From positions 1 to 64,000 of the forward strand of contig JAFQOD010000004.1 in NCBI GenBank assembly GCA_017395685.1: a stretch of DNA of 64,000 nucleotides, read 5' to 3'. Below the pieces are notes generated by a model that did no database searches, had not been told where the DNA came from, and saw only the letters and a program-made list of their open reading frames with translations. This document shows, piece by piece, positions 6,492 through 15,395 of this stretch. The stretch is from Clostridia bacterium (GTDB taxonomy: Bacteria; Bacillota; Clostridia; Christensenellales; Aristaeellaceae). A program made the position numbers and the translations under genes. Position 1 is the first letter of the stretch. Each line of letters opens with the position of its first letter.

Positions 6492-9400
6492 ATGAAGAAG
6501 TACATGGCAGCCCTTCTGGCGATGCTCATGCTGCTGACCACGGTGTTCACCGCCTCTGCCGAGGAAGTCTGGCAGGGAGAGACTATGGGCTTTTTAGGCA
6601 ACGTGACCGTCACGCTGGTGAAGGACGCAGCAACTGGTCTGTACACCGTGACCGTCACCGGCGACAAAGAAACGCCGGATTACGGTGGTGCAGCGATCCC
6701 GAAGCTGCAGGAAGCCCTGCAGGCGGCTCAGAGCCCGGACATCGACGTGGTGGCCGGCGCGACTGTGACCAGCAACGCCGTCATCAAGGCAGCCCGTCAG
6801 GCTTTCGACGCGGCCAAGGGCGTGGAGAAGGTTGAGACGCAGGTGGCCGATGGCGTGTACACCGGCGAGGCTGTGTCCTACAGCACTGTTGCTGCGTACA
6901 AGGATGGCGAGGTCAAGGTTCTTGGCGGCATCATGCGCGCTGAAGTGACCTTTGAGGGCGGCAAAATCGTCAGCATCGCCCTGGCCGAGTCCAAGTATGA
7001 CAAGAAGTCCGGCGAGGTGACCTGGATCACTGATGTGAACAGCATGGACACCAACGGTCTTGGCAGCGAGGCGGCTGTGCAGATGCCTGAGCGCATCATT
7101 GCTGCGCAGACGGTTGGCGTGGACACCGTGTCCGGCGCGACCATCACCAGCAATGCCATTCGTCTGGCCGTAACCCGTGCGCTGGAATCCGCCGGTGCGG
7201 GCGATTCCTTCTATGCGGCTGCGACTGAACCCGAAACCACCGAGCAGGTGCTGTACACTGACGTGGTGGTCGTGGGCAGCGGCGCATCCGGTACGGCGGC
7301 GGCATTGGCTTCCATTGAAACCGGCGCAGAGGTCATCTGGCTGGAGAAGCTGTCCATCACCGGCGGCGCAGCACAGACCTCCGGCGGCGCGTTCCAGGCC
7401 ATGTCCACGCTGAACCGCGAGGGTTATTCCGACGAGTCTTATGAGACCGTGGAGTTGTACCAAGAAACCCTCTATGACGATCTGACCGACGTGTCCCACG
7501 CCCAGTTCTGGCATGAGCAGTTCAAGGGCGTGCAGTCCACCGAGCTGACCTACGATTGGGTCAGCTACCCGCTGAACCGCTATCTGGCGCAGAACGGCGA
7601 CCGCATGATCCGCTGGATTCAGGAGGATCTGGGCATTGAAATGCTGCCGCCCACCAGCGGCGGCGGTTCCGGTGCGATGTACCGTTCCTACCGTCCCACC
7701 ACCACTGTCACCTACAACGACGGCACGGCGGTCAAGGGCGAGGGCGGACGTCGCCTGCTGGATCCCCTGCGCGAGGACTTTGAGCAGAACTACGATGGCC
7801 GCGGCACACTGTTTGTCAACACCCGCGCCCACACGCTGATCATGGACGAGAATAACGCCTGCATCGGCGTGAAGGCCACCGATACCCTGAACAACATCGA
7901 GTACACCATCTATGCCAAGGGTGGCGTGGTGCTGTGCACCGGCGGCTACGAGAACAATGAGGAAATGATGCTGGAGTATGCGCCTCTGGGCGTGCATACC
8001 GTGACCCTGGGCGCTGATTCCGGCGACGAGGGCGATGGTATCCGCATGGGCATGGAGGTTGGCGCGGACTACTACTTCTCCGGCTACTTCCCGGATGCGG
8101 GCGACACCTTCGCCAATGCACCCGACGGCCAGCAGAGCACCGTGCTGTCCGCCCTGCTGAAGGTCAAGACCCCCATCGTGACCGACCTGGGCTACCGCTT
8201 CGGCAACCTGTCCACCAACCATCTGAAGATGTTGGCGGCCTCCGAGCAGAACCTCATCACCCACTCCGTGAACGGCGGCTTCTACAAGATCTTCGCTTCC
8301 GGCATGCCCGGCATCACTGAGGAAAACTACGCTTACCTTGAGTTTGGTACGGAGTTCGGCGGCGTGTATAAGGCTGACACGCTGGAGGAGCTGTGCCAGA
8401 TGATGGGCTTCAACTACGAGAACATGCAGGCCACCATCAATACCTGGAACGCCATCGTTGACGGCACTGTCGAGGATGAGTTCGGCGTGAAGCAGGCGGA
8501 TGCGGCGGCTGTTGGCAAGCTGGAGAACGGCCCTTGGTACTGCTTCAAGTACGGCCACGCCAACAACGGCACCTTCGGCGGCCTGATGGTCAACCTGGAC
8601 GGCCAGGTGCTGCGCAAGGTTACCGATCATGCTGCGAACGAGCTGGTTGAGTCCGGCGAGCCCATTGTGGGTCTGTACGCGGCGGGCGAAATGACCACCT
8701 GTGAATTCTACGGCCAGAAGTATGTGTCCGGCGGCACCTCCATCGCCTTTGGCATGACCATCGGCAAGGCTGGCGGCGAACATGCGGCCAACCGTGCGCT
8801 GGGCGTCAGCAACGGCACCAGCATCACCCGCGATGCGGCAAAGACCGGCGGCGACCTTCAGTACAAGCTGGGCAACGGCTGGGCGATCTTCTCCGGCGCG
8901 AAGGACGGCGCTGATCTGGGCATCACCCTGACCGCTCCCGCTGAACTGGCTGACGTTACTTCCGTTACCGTGAAGACCGCGCTGGTGGACGGCGTGGATA
9001 TGGACGATCCTCTGGTATTCGCGGCGAACATGGCTGCCGGTACCTCCTATGCGGAGCTGGTCTGGCAGGACTACGACGCTGTGCTGGATGGCCGCAGTAC
9101 CACCGTTGTGCTTCCCTTCACGCAGAAAAACACCATCTACCTTGTGTCCGTCAGCTGGAATGGCGGCGCGCAGGAACAGATCGTCTTTGAGTACGTCAAC
9201 CCCGAAGGCACCATCTACGGCGCGGCTGTCACGGCGGATGAAGCCCTGACCACCGTCGGCGGCGAGAATGTCAAGGTGACGATGCACTCCGCCTACGGCA
9301 ACATGCTGGCCCGCGAGGCAAAGGTCACCGGCAGTGTGGCGAAGGACGCGAACGGCGTGTACCGCGCTGGCGTTGAAATCCGCGTACCTGAGCGCGTGGC

Positions 9401-9686
9401 TCCCAGAGAGGAGTTCACCGTGACCGTCACTGACGAGACCGGCGCTGTCTGCTACGAGATGAAGGGCTGGAAGAACGGCACCGATGCGCTGTATGGCCGC
9501 TCCATCTCCGTCAAGCCTGATTCCATGACCGGCAAGAACACCGGCACTTCCACCATCTACTATCTTGAGTTCGCGCCCGAGGTTACCGCAGGCAACAAGA
9601 CCTACACCGTGACCATCAGCTACACGGACTATCAGCCCCTGGACGATGTGTTCACCGTTACCTACGAGGGTATCGTGCTTGAGTAA
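6492..9686 (+). CDS. secreted FMN_bind / fumarate-reductase-type flavoprotein
   Basis: This 1064-aa protein has a signal peptide (residues 1-23). Two FMN_bind-type segments follow, with ApbE target motifs DVVAGATVTS (candidate Thr91) and DTVSGATITS (candidate Thr217). A large FAD-dependent domain begins at DVVVVGSGASGTAA (about residue 258) and ends with GLYAAGEMTT...GGTSIAFGMTIGKAGGEHAANRA near 785, the arrangement of fumarate reductase/urocanate reductase-like enzymes. About 260 C-terminal residues are beta-rich and unrecognised. AAAGGAGAG precedes ATG 6492. It is probably an extracytosolic terminal reductase with covalent FMN relays; the substrate cannot be told from sequence. No membrane anchor or sortase signal is seen. 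Confidence 0.88.
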   Translation: MKKYMAALLAMLMLLTTVFTASAEEVWQGETMGFLGNVTVTLVKDAATGLYTVTVTGDKETPDYGGAAIPKLQEALQAAQSPDIDVVAGATVTSNAVIKAARQAFDAAKGVEKVETQVADGVYTGEAVSYSTVAAYKDGEVKVLGGIMRAEVTFEGGKIVSIALAESKYDKKSGEVTWITDVNSMDTNGLGSEAAVQMPERIIAAQTVGVDTVSGATITSNAIRLAVTRALESAGAGDSFYAAATEPETTEQVLYTDVVVVGSGASGTAAALASIETGAEVIWLEKLSITGGAAQTSGGAFQAMSTLNREGYSDESYETVELYQETLYDDLTDVSHAQFWHEQFKGVQSTELTYDWVSYPLNRYLAQNGDRMIRWIQEDLGIEMLPPTSGGGSGAMYRSYRPTTTVTYNDGTAVKGEGGRRLLDPLREDFEQNYDGRGTLFVNTRAHTLIMDENNACIGVKATDTLNNIEYTIYAKGGVVLCTGGYENNEEMMLEYAPLGVHTVTLGADSGDEGDGIRMGMEVGADYYFSGYFPDAGDTFANAPDGQQSTVLSALLKVKTPIVTDLGYRFGNLSTNHLKMLAASEQNLITHSVNGGFYKIFASGMPGITEENYAYLEFGTEFGGVYKADTLEELCQMMGFNYENMQATINTWNAIVDGTVEDEFGVKQADAAAVGKLENGPWYCFKYGHANNGTFGGLMVNLDGQVLRKVTDHAANELVESGEPIVGLYAAGEMTTCEFYGQKYVSGGTSIAFGMTIGKAGGEHAANRALGVSNGTSITRDAAKTGGDLQYKLGNGWAIFSGAKDGADLGITLTAPAELADVTSVTVKTALVDGVDMDDPLVFAANMAAGTSYAELVWQDYDAVLDGRSTTVVLPFTQKNTIYLVSVSWNGGAQEQIVFEYVNPEGTIYGAAVTADEALTTVGGENVKVTMHSAYGNMLAREAKVTGSVAKDANGVYRAGVEIRVPERVAPREEFTVTVTDETGAVCYEMKGWKNGTDALYGRSISVKPDSMTGKNTGTSTIYYLEFAPEVTAGNKTYTVTISYTDYQPLDDVFTVTYEGIVLE

Positions 9687-9700
9687 TAAGCCCTAATAAA

Positions 9701-9732
9701 GGCTCCCGGAAGCCCACAAGCCTCCGGGAGCC
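9701..9732. terminator. hairpin between convergent genes
   Basis: A perfect 10-bp stem (GGCTCCCGGA at 9701-9710 with TCCGGGAGCC at 9723-9732) lies between the flavoprotein and the convergent histidine kinase gene. No strong T-tract follows on either strand, so it may act weakly or in both directions. Confidence 0.55.
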
Positions 9733-9747
9733 GAAATTCTATTGAGG

Positions 9748-11541
9748 TTATCTGGTCAGCGGCAGGTATACGGTAAAGGTCGTACCATCGCCCTGTTGGC
9801 TCTGTGCTTCGATGCGTCCATTCAGCGCCGTGATGATTTCATGGGCAATGGTCAGCCCCAGGCCCGTAGAGCGCTGATTGCCGCTGTGGTAGTAGCGCTC
9901 AAAGATGTGGGGCAGATCCTCCGGCGCGATGCCCTTGCCGGTGTCGCTCACGCTGATGGCGGCTTCTCCCACCGCTTCGGTCAAGCGCAGGGCGATCGTT
10001 CCGCCATCGGGAGTGTAGTGGAAAGCATTGTCCACCAGATTCTCAAGCGCCTGGCGCAGACGGAAGGGGTCAGCGGTGACGGTGGGGGTCGCCAGCACTT
10101 CAAGGTGCAGGGTGATGCCTCTCTCCGCTGCCCGGACGGCAGCATGGGCGCCGATATCCGTCACAACCGGCTGGAGCGGTTCCTCCGACAGGACAAATGT
10201 GATCTTTGACTCCTGCAATTTCGCCACCAGGAACAAGTCCTCTGCCAGATGATTCAAAGCACCCAGGCGTCCGGCGAGGATGTCTATGGTCTCCTGATCG
10301 TAGTGAGCCTGCAACATTTCCGCACAGCCCAGTGCGCTGAAGATCGGCGTTCGCAGGTCATGGAGCAGGTTCAGCATCGTCTGGCTGCGTTGCTGCTGCT
10401 CTTCGCGGATTTGAGCATTGGCTGCCTCAAGCTCTGCGGTTCGCTGCTGCACGCGCTGGTCGAGGGTGATCGTCAGCTGCTCGGATTCGGCAAACTTCTG
10501 CCCAAAGCGGCGATTGGTCGCCAGCATCAGGAAGAAAATGAACAGGATGCACCCAAACTGCCACACATAGAGGAATGCGGGCATTGCTCCGCGCAGGCTG
10601 CTGCTCTGCTGGGCGTACGCCTGATAATACTGGTTCACGCCCGTCAGCAGTGCCAGGCCGATCAGCGGCAGCAGGGTGTTGGCCTTGCGTCGGGCATAGC
10701 CCAGCAGCAGCACGCCAATGCCCACCAAGGGCAGCCCGTCAATCAGGATGCGAGTTATCATATCCAGCCCGGTGAAGTGACACAGGAGCATCACCCCATA
10801 CAACACTGCCGCGCCAAGGACGAAGAATCGCTCGCGCACCCGCCCCAGCAGGAAGGGCGAGATCAGCATGCAGCAGCAGACGGTCAGCACACGCAGGAGC
10901 ATCACCAGCGGCGTTTGCAGCATGCGGAAGGCACTCTCAGTGAACAATGCGGAAGGATGGCTGCTGCAAAGCAGCGTCAGGACGAAATTGCCCAGCGTCA
11001 GCGCCGCCAGGGAGAGCAGATAATGCTCGCTGGGCTTGCTGATGTACAGAGATAAGGCATAGATCAGCACGATCAGCTGCATACCGATGGAGATGTTGTT
11101 GATCATCTCCGTCTGGGAAACAAATCGGTTGATGGTTTCTGTTGTCCCCAGCATGATGCGCATGCTGCCGCCCTGCAGGGCAACCTCAAGCTCCTCCTGT
11201 GTCTCCGGTAAGGGAATGGTATGAAGCCGCTGATACGGATGCTCCGTGGTGTACTGGTAGATGACTTCGCCGCCGATTGTCAGCGTGAAGGGCGTTGCCT
11301 GGGAAATCACCAGGGATAGCGGTTCGTCGCAGGGAGGAAGATTCAGAATGATCTGCCGCTTTTTCTGCGCGTAATCTTCCACGGACAGACAGGTCTCGTC
11401 CATGTTCTCCGGCCAGGGACTGCCGTTTTTCCATGTCTGCTTGGGGAAGAAATACTCACAGATATAGAAAGTGCCTGCCACGACTGCCATCAGGCAGAGC
11501 AGCGCACCCCCCATGCGCAGAATGCTTTTGCTGCACTTCAT
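9748..11541 (-). CDS. membrane sensor histidine kinase
   Basis: This 597-aa protein has one N-terminal membrane segment (about 10-30), an extracytoplasmic beta-rich domain of about 115 residues, and roughly seven further membrane segments (about 150-340), a 7TMR-DISM-like layout. Cytoplasmic kinase domains follow: H-box LLHDLRTP with His394, N-box NLVDNAFHYT with Asn505, G-box DTGKGIAPEDLPHIFERYY, and GLGL. A short coiled coil (about 350-385) links membrane and kinase. AGGAGG lies ahead of the start. It is divergent from its response regulator, with 74 bp between starts. It probably senses a signal at the cell surface linked to the flavin reductase cargo. Confidence 0.88.
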   Translation of the reverse strand: MKCSKSILRMGGALLCLMAVVAGTFYICEYFFPKQTWKNGSPWPENMDETCLSVEDYAQKKRQIILNLPPCDEPLSLVISQATPFTLTIGGEVIYQYTTEHPYQRLHTIPLPETQEELEVALQGGSMRIMLGTTETINRFVSQTEMINNISIGMQLIVLIYALSLYISKPSEHYLLSLAALTLGNFVLTLLCSSHPSALFTESAFRMLQTPLVMLLRVLTVCCCMLISPFLLGRVRERFFVLGAAVLYGVMLLCHFTGLDMITRILIDGLPLVGIGVLLLGYARRKANTLLPLIGLALLTGVNQYYQAYAQQSSSLRGAMPAFLYVWQFGCILFIFFLMLATNRRFGQKFAESEQLTITLDQRVQQRTAELEAANAQIREEQQQRSQTMLNLLHDLRTPIFSALGCAEMLQAHYDQETIDILAGRLGALNHLAEDLFLVAKLQESKITFVLSEEPLQPVVTDIGAHAAVRAAERGITLHLEVLATPTVTADPFRLRQALENLVDNAFHYTPDGGTIALRLTEAVGEAAISVSDTGKGIAPEDLPHIFERYYHSGNQRSTGLGLTIAHEIITALNGRIEAQSQQGDGTTFTVYLPLTR

Positions 11542-11615
11542 GTGTTTCCTCCTGTCGGCATTGCAAATCAGCGCCGAAACGTTTATAATGGAACCAATTC
11601 AAAAGGAGCATATTT

Positions 11616-12327
11616 TATGGAGAAGATCAGGATTTTGCTGGTGGAAGATGATCCGGTGATGGCGCGGATCATACAGTTCTACCTGTCCCAGCAGCCATCA
11701 CAGGAGGTCACCTGGGTGCAGACCGCCACTGATGCGCTGGCGTTATCGGATCGTGCCTTTGATCTGCTTCTCTTTGATATTCTCCTGCCGGATTCTGACG
11801 GCATTGCCCTGTGTAAGCAGATGCGGGAAACGACGTCCTGCCCCATCATCTTCATGAGCTGCCTGGATGATGAGGATACCATCATCCGCGCGCTGGAAAC
11901 CGGAGGTGATGACTTCCTCGCCAAGCCCTTCAACAACAAGGTGCTGCAGGCCCGCATTGACGCGAACCTTCGCAGGGTGGCTATTGAGCGGAAAAAGCAG
12001 TACACGCCGCCGCGACGTTCTCCGGATTTCACGCTGGACATGAGCACCCGCGTCCTGACCCGCGATGGTAAGGATTATCCGCTCACGCCCATTGAGTTCG
12101 GCCTCTTGTATTACCTCATGGAGCATGAGGGCCAGGTAATTTCCTCCCGCGAGCTGTATGAATATGTTTGGGCGCAGCCGGACATCGGTGACCTGCGTAC
12201 CGTCGTGGCGCATATGCACACGCTGCGCAAGAAGCTGGAAAAGAATCCGCGCTCGCCTGTCCACATCCGCGCGATCCACGGAAAGGGCTACTATTACACC
12301 AGTGATTATACCAGCGATACCGAATAA
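11616..12327 (+). CDS. OmpR/PhoB-family response regulator
   Basis: This 237-aa protein has a receiver domain (residues 1-118) with acidic pair Asp11/Asp12, phosphoacceptor Asp54 (LLLFDILLPDSDG), Ser81 and Lys103. A winged-helix DNA-binding domain follows (about 138-232), with the typical LTPIEFGLLYYL and GKGYYY ends. ATG 11616 follows AAAGGAG; a TATAAT lies at 11584-11589. This class binds direct repeats with an 11-bp period, which is what precedes three neighbouring genes. The kinase gene is divergent. Confidence 0.92.
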
Positions 12328-12350
12328 TGTACAATGGTTTCCCTGTGATT

Positions 12351-12396
12351 CTTGATTTTTTCTTGAGGAACGAATTGCATATACCCGTGCTATAAT
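12351..12396 (+). promoter_or_regulatory. CTTGA direct-repeat promoter of the SUMF1-like gene
   Basis: CTTGA occurs at 12351-12355 and 12362-12366 (11-bp period). The extended -10 TGC-TATAAT (hexamer 12391-12396) starts 25 nt after the second repeat. This is the third copy of the arrangement seen at 4186 and 6400. Confidence 0.7.
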
Positions 12397-12453
12397 GACA
12401 GCGGTGACAGCAGATCGTCACTGCTGTCATACTTTTATTGGGAGGTGCAAAAC

Positions 12454-13464
12454 ATGAAGCGCTTCTATTTGATCCTGGTTGCCCTACTCCTTACCCTGTC
12501 CACAGTTTATGCTGAAGATGAAGCGATGCAGACCGACATCACGGATCGCCTGGTGTTGATTCCTGCCCGAGAAGATTTTGCCTTCGCCCGTGACCTGACC
12601 AACACTGCCGAGGGTGAAGAATCGCCCATCACGGAGGATTATTACCTTTCCAGCACCAAGGTCACCAATGCTGAGTACAAGGCTTTTGTTGATGCAACCG
12701 GTCACAAAGCGCCGAATTACTGGACGAATGGCATGTATCCCGAAGGTAAGGCGGATCACCCGGTGATTTCGGTTTCTTACAGCGATGCTGTGGCATACTG
12801 CGAATGGCTGACAACCCAGCACGAAGGCTGGATCTTCCGCCTGCCTACCGAAGCTGAATGGGAGAATGCTGCACGCGGCACGTTCTACGACGATCCCTCC
12901 GTCAAGTATCCCAATGGTACAACGCCCGCTTACGATGCAGAAACCATGACCGTGACCACGGACTTCAACTTCAACGGCGTGATCGCTTCCGAGCTGATGC
13001 GTACGCTGGGAGCTGACCACATCGTTCACTATGTCAAGGGCGACTACAAGGGCGAAAGCGAGACGCTCGCTGAATGTATCTCCATCAGCAAGAGCGGCGG
13101 CGTGACCAACTGGGCCAACCATGGCGGCAATGCTACGCGTGGTTATTTCCTGCAGACGGATGTGTACGCTGGGATTTCCGCACAGGGTGGCAATACCACG
13201 CCGGTTGGTAGCTATCCCGCAAACACGTTGGGCCTGTACGACATGGCCGGTAACTGCTGGGACTTGACCAGTAGCGTTATCCTTGCCAACAACGGCCTCG
13301 AGCAGGGCGTTGAGTGCTACGCTGTGCGCGGCGGCTCCTGGTACGCAACCAGCCGCAGCTGCACCATGACCTATCGCGGTGAGGGACGCAAGGATCATCC
13401 CTCTGCAACGGTGGGATTCCGTGTGGCGGCAGATAAGGTGGAGACTGTAAACGCCGGAGAGTAA
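12454..13464 (+). CDS. secreted SUMF1/FGE-fold protein
   Basis: This 336-aa protein has a signal peptide (MKRFYLILVALLLTLSTVYA) and a formylglycine-generating-enzyme-sulfatase domain: YYLSSTKVTNAEYKAFV, HPVISVSYSDAVAYCEWL, FRLPTEAEWENAARG, GLYDMAGNCWDL and RGGSWYATSRSC...GFRVA. In true FGE two cysteines lie in this last segment; here only the second position is Cys and the first is Ala, so classical oxidase activity is doubtful. Other members of the fold bind ligands or act in sensing. GGGAGGTG precedes ATG 12454. It shares the regulated promoter design of the flavin genes, so it may be a surface partner or sensor for that system. Confidence 0.8.
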   Translation: MKRFYLILVALLLTLSTVYAEDEAMQTDITDRLVLIPAREDFAFARDLTNTAEGEESPITEDYYLSSTKVTNAEYKAFVDATGHKAPNYWTNGMYPEGKADHPVISVSYSDAVAYCEWLTTQHEGWIFRLPTEAEWENAARGTFYDDPSVKYPNGTTPAYDAETMTVTTDFNFNGVIASELMRTLGADHIVHYVKGDYKGESETLAECISISKSGGVTNWANHGGNATRGYFLQTDVYAGISAQGGNTTPVGSYPANTLGLYDMAGNCWDLTSSVILANNGLEQGVECYAVRGGSWYATSRSCTMTYRGEGRKDHPSATVGFRVAADKVETVNAGE

Positions 13465-13491
13465 AGGCGGCAAGCAAAGCAATAAATTAGA

Positions 13492-13536
13492 CGCATAGAA
13501 GCTGACTGTGTGAGCAGTGGCTTCTATGCGTTTTTT
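13492..13536 (+). terminator. rho-independent terminator after the SUMF1-like gene
   Basis: An 11-bp stem (CGCATAGAAGC at 13492-13502 with GCTTCTATGCG at 13520-13530) is followed by TTTTTTCTT. It is close to the probable right end of the mobile element. Confidence 0.88.
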
Positions 13537-13576
13537 CTTACGCGTCAGTGAGAAATCCGAAGAAAATGTCTTTTGA

Positions 13577-13590
13577 GGATAAATTTATCC
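13577..13590. repeat. 14-bp perfect palindrome near the element end
   Basis: GGATAAATTTATCC is its own reverse complement. It lies just beyond the terminator and overlaps the last codons of the truncated sigma gene. It may belong to the element's recombination end, or be chance. Confidence 0.35.
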
Positions 13591-13833
13591 TTGACAAATC
13601 ACATTCCAGGTGTTCATTGCGATCCGGATTAACCAGGTCTTCTCGCTGCTCTCTCTACGGAAGGAATCCAGCGCCTTATATGCTTTGAGGAAAGTATCCT
13701 GGGTGGCATCCTTCGCCATTTCCATATCCCGCAAGGAAATATAACACATGCGGAGCAGCAAGCCCTGATATTGGTTCACCATTTGAACCAGCACCTGGTC
13801 ACGGTCGTTGCCCGGATCCTTGACAACTTCCAT
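13585..13833 (-). pseudogene. truncated ECF sigma factor (region 2 only)
   Basis: This frame encodes 82 residues beginning MEVVKDPGNDRDQVLVQMVNQYQGLLLRMC after a good AAGGAGGTG site. It carries sigma region 2 motifs (AKDATQDTFLKAYKALDSF, KTWLIRIAMNT) and then diverges to WNVICQG and a stop. ECF sigma factors are normally 160-190 aa with a region 4 that binds the -35; that half is missing. The homology stops at about 13,600, where the mobile-element-like sequence begins, so insertion of the element probably cut the gene. Confidence 0.75.
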
Positions 13834-13938
13834 TGATTGCTCACCTCCTTCAATTATGTAGACGAAACAGCGCAGTCATTATGTCAATGTTTCTTGGAAA
13901 AAAGTGAAAATTGCGCAGAATAATTTTTCTCTGGCCTC

Positions 13939-13992
13939 TTGACAGGGAATGAACAGGATTATATAATATAATTAACATTTAGGTTAAATGTT
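13939..13992 (+). promoter_or_regulatory. consensus promoter with operator for the ArsR/SdpR-SdpI operon
   Basis: TTGACA (13939-13944), a 17-bp spacer and TATAAT (13962-13967) make a consensus sigma-A promoter. AACATTTA-GGT-TAAATGTT (13974-13992) overlaps the expected transcription start and is a likely operator for the ArsR-family repressor encoded next, giving autoregulation. Confidence 0.75.
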
Positions 13993-14017
13993 AAAGATTA
14001 AGAAGGGAGATTGGAAG

Positions 14018-14302
14018 GTGTCACTGCAAAAGACCATGAAGGCCCTCAGCGATCCCATCCGGCGGGAGATATTGGGCATTCTGAAAAACGGGCCCCTGGC
14101 GGCGGGGGAGATATCGGGGCATTTCCCGGTGACGGATGCCTCCATCTCCCGGCATTTATCGGTGCTGAAGGAAGCGGATTTGATCCGGGATCGCCGGGAG
14201 GGGAAATTTATTTATTATGAGCTGAACACATCGGTATTGGAAGATGTGATGATCTGGATCAGCGCATTGAAGGGGGAGGATAAAGATGCTGAAAAAGAAT
14301 AA
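14018..14302 (+). CDS. ArsR/SdpR-family repressor
   Basis: This 94-aa winged-helix protein has the compact ArsR form: LQKTMKALSDPIRREILGIL, a recognition helix in VTDASISRHLSVLKEADLI, and the wing RREGKFIYYELN. No metal-binding CxC is seen, so it is closer to SdpR than to metal sensors. GTG 14018 is preferred because GAAGGGAG lies 9 bases ahead; ATG 13988 lies inside the operator. It overlaps the next gene by 17 bp, the sdpR-sdpI arrangement known from Bacillus. Confidence 0.82.
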   Translation: MSLQKTMKALSDPIRREILGILKNGPLAAGEISGHFPVTDASISRHLSVLKEADLIRDRREGKFIYYELNTSVLEDVMIWISALKGEDKDAEKE

Positions 14303-15368
14303 GGGATTGCTGATTGTGACCTCTTTTGCCATTTTGCTGCCCATTCTGGCAGGATTGATTTTTTATGACCGGCTGCCCGATTCTATGAATATTCACTGGA
14401 ATCTGCAGGGGGAAACGGATGGCCAGGGCAGTAAGCATCTGATGATCTTCCTGATGCCCTGCATCCTGCTGGCGGTGCATTGGCTGTGCATTCTTGTAAC
14501 GGTAAAGGCGCCCAAAGGCTATGGTGAGAACGATAAGATGTTCCGTCTGATGCTGTGGTTCATGCCCGTATTATCCCTGCTGGTAAACGGTATGATGTAT
14601 CTTTCTTCCGCCGGGCAAGGGGAGAATGCGTTCATGCTGATGCCGGTGCTGCTGGGTGCGATGTTCATCGTCATTGGCAATTATATGCCCAAAACCAAGC
14701 AGAACTGGACCATGGGCATCAAAATCAAATGGACGCTTTCCAGTGAAGAAAACTGGTATGCCACCCACCGCCTGGCAGGAAAGCTTTGGGTGCTGGGCGG
14801 GGCGCTGATGATTCTGGCCGTTCTGTTGCCTGGTAATGCCATGATGATTGCGCTGTTTTCTATTCTGGCGGTGATGGTGATGGTGCCCTTCGTATATTCC
14901 TGGCGGTATTATCAGAGGCAGCTGCGGGAGGGCAAAAAGATCGAAACGGTCAAACTGCCCTTCAGCAAGGGGGCAAAGATTGCAAGTGCTGTGATGCTTT
15001 GCGCCGTTCTCATTCTGATCTGCGTGCTGATGTTCACTGGCAGCATGGAAATTGAATATGATCAGCATTCCTTTACCCTTCGCGCCACCTACTGGCAGCC
15101 CATTACCGTCGCCTATGATCAGATTGAATCGATGGAATACCGGGAAAACTGGCAGGCCGGCAGCAAGGTAAGCGGCTTTGATTCCGCCAGGCTGCTGCTG
15201 GGATCCTTCAAAAACAGTGAAGTGGGCAATTATACCAGCTATTGCTATCGGGCACCGGAAGGCTGTGTGCTGCTCACCGTGAACGGCCGGTATCTGGCCC
15301 TTTCCGGCAAGGATGAAGCGGCCACCCGGGTGATTTATAATACGCTGCTTGCAAAGATGGGCGAATAA
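14286..15368 (+). CDS. SdpI/DUF1648-type membrane protein with C-terminal PH-like domain
   Basis: This 360-aa protein has a DUF1648 start (GLIFYDRLPDSMNIHWNLQGETDG), then several membrane segments with the SdpI-type motif NYMPKTKQNWTMGIKIKWTLSSEENWYATHRLAGKLWVLGG. After a last membrane helix (about 235-255) comes a soluble domain of about 105 residues resembling bacterial PH domains. SdpI gives immunity to the Sdp toxin and signals to SdpR. Overlap with the ArsR-like gene and the ABC transporter behind suggest a self-protection or peptide-sensing unit. No toxin gene is visible nearby. Confidence 0.78.
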   Translation: MLKKNKGLLIVTSFAILLPILAGLIFYDRLPDSMNIHWNLQGETDGQGSKHLMIFLMPCILLAVHWLCILVTVKAPKGYGENDKMFRLMLWFMPVLSLLVNGMMYLSSAGQGENAFMLMPVLLGAMFIVIGNYMPKTKQNWTMGIKIKWTLSSEENWYATHRLAGKLWVLGGALMILAVLLPGNAMMIALFSILAVMVMVPFVYSWRYYQRQLREGKKIETVKLPFSKGAKIASAVMLCAVLILICVLMFTGSMEIEYDQHSFTLRATYWQPITVAYDQIESMEYRENWQAGSKVSGFDSARLLLGSFKNSEVGNYTSYCYRAPEGCVLLTVNGRYLALSGKDEAATRVIYNTLLAKMGE

Positions 15369-15395
15369 TCCTGTTATCTGAAGGAGGTGCTTTTT

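Noticed and set aside
6594-9287. Long open frame opposite the flavoprotein gene (about 900 codons)
   Set aside because: It is antisense to a gene with clear domains and signal peptide; GC-rich codon bias keeps the opposite frame open. The translation shows no motif.
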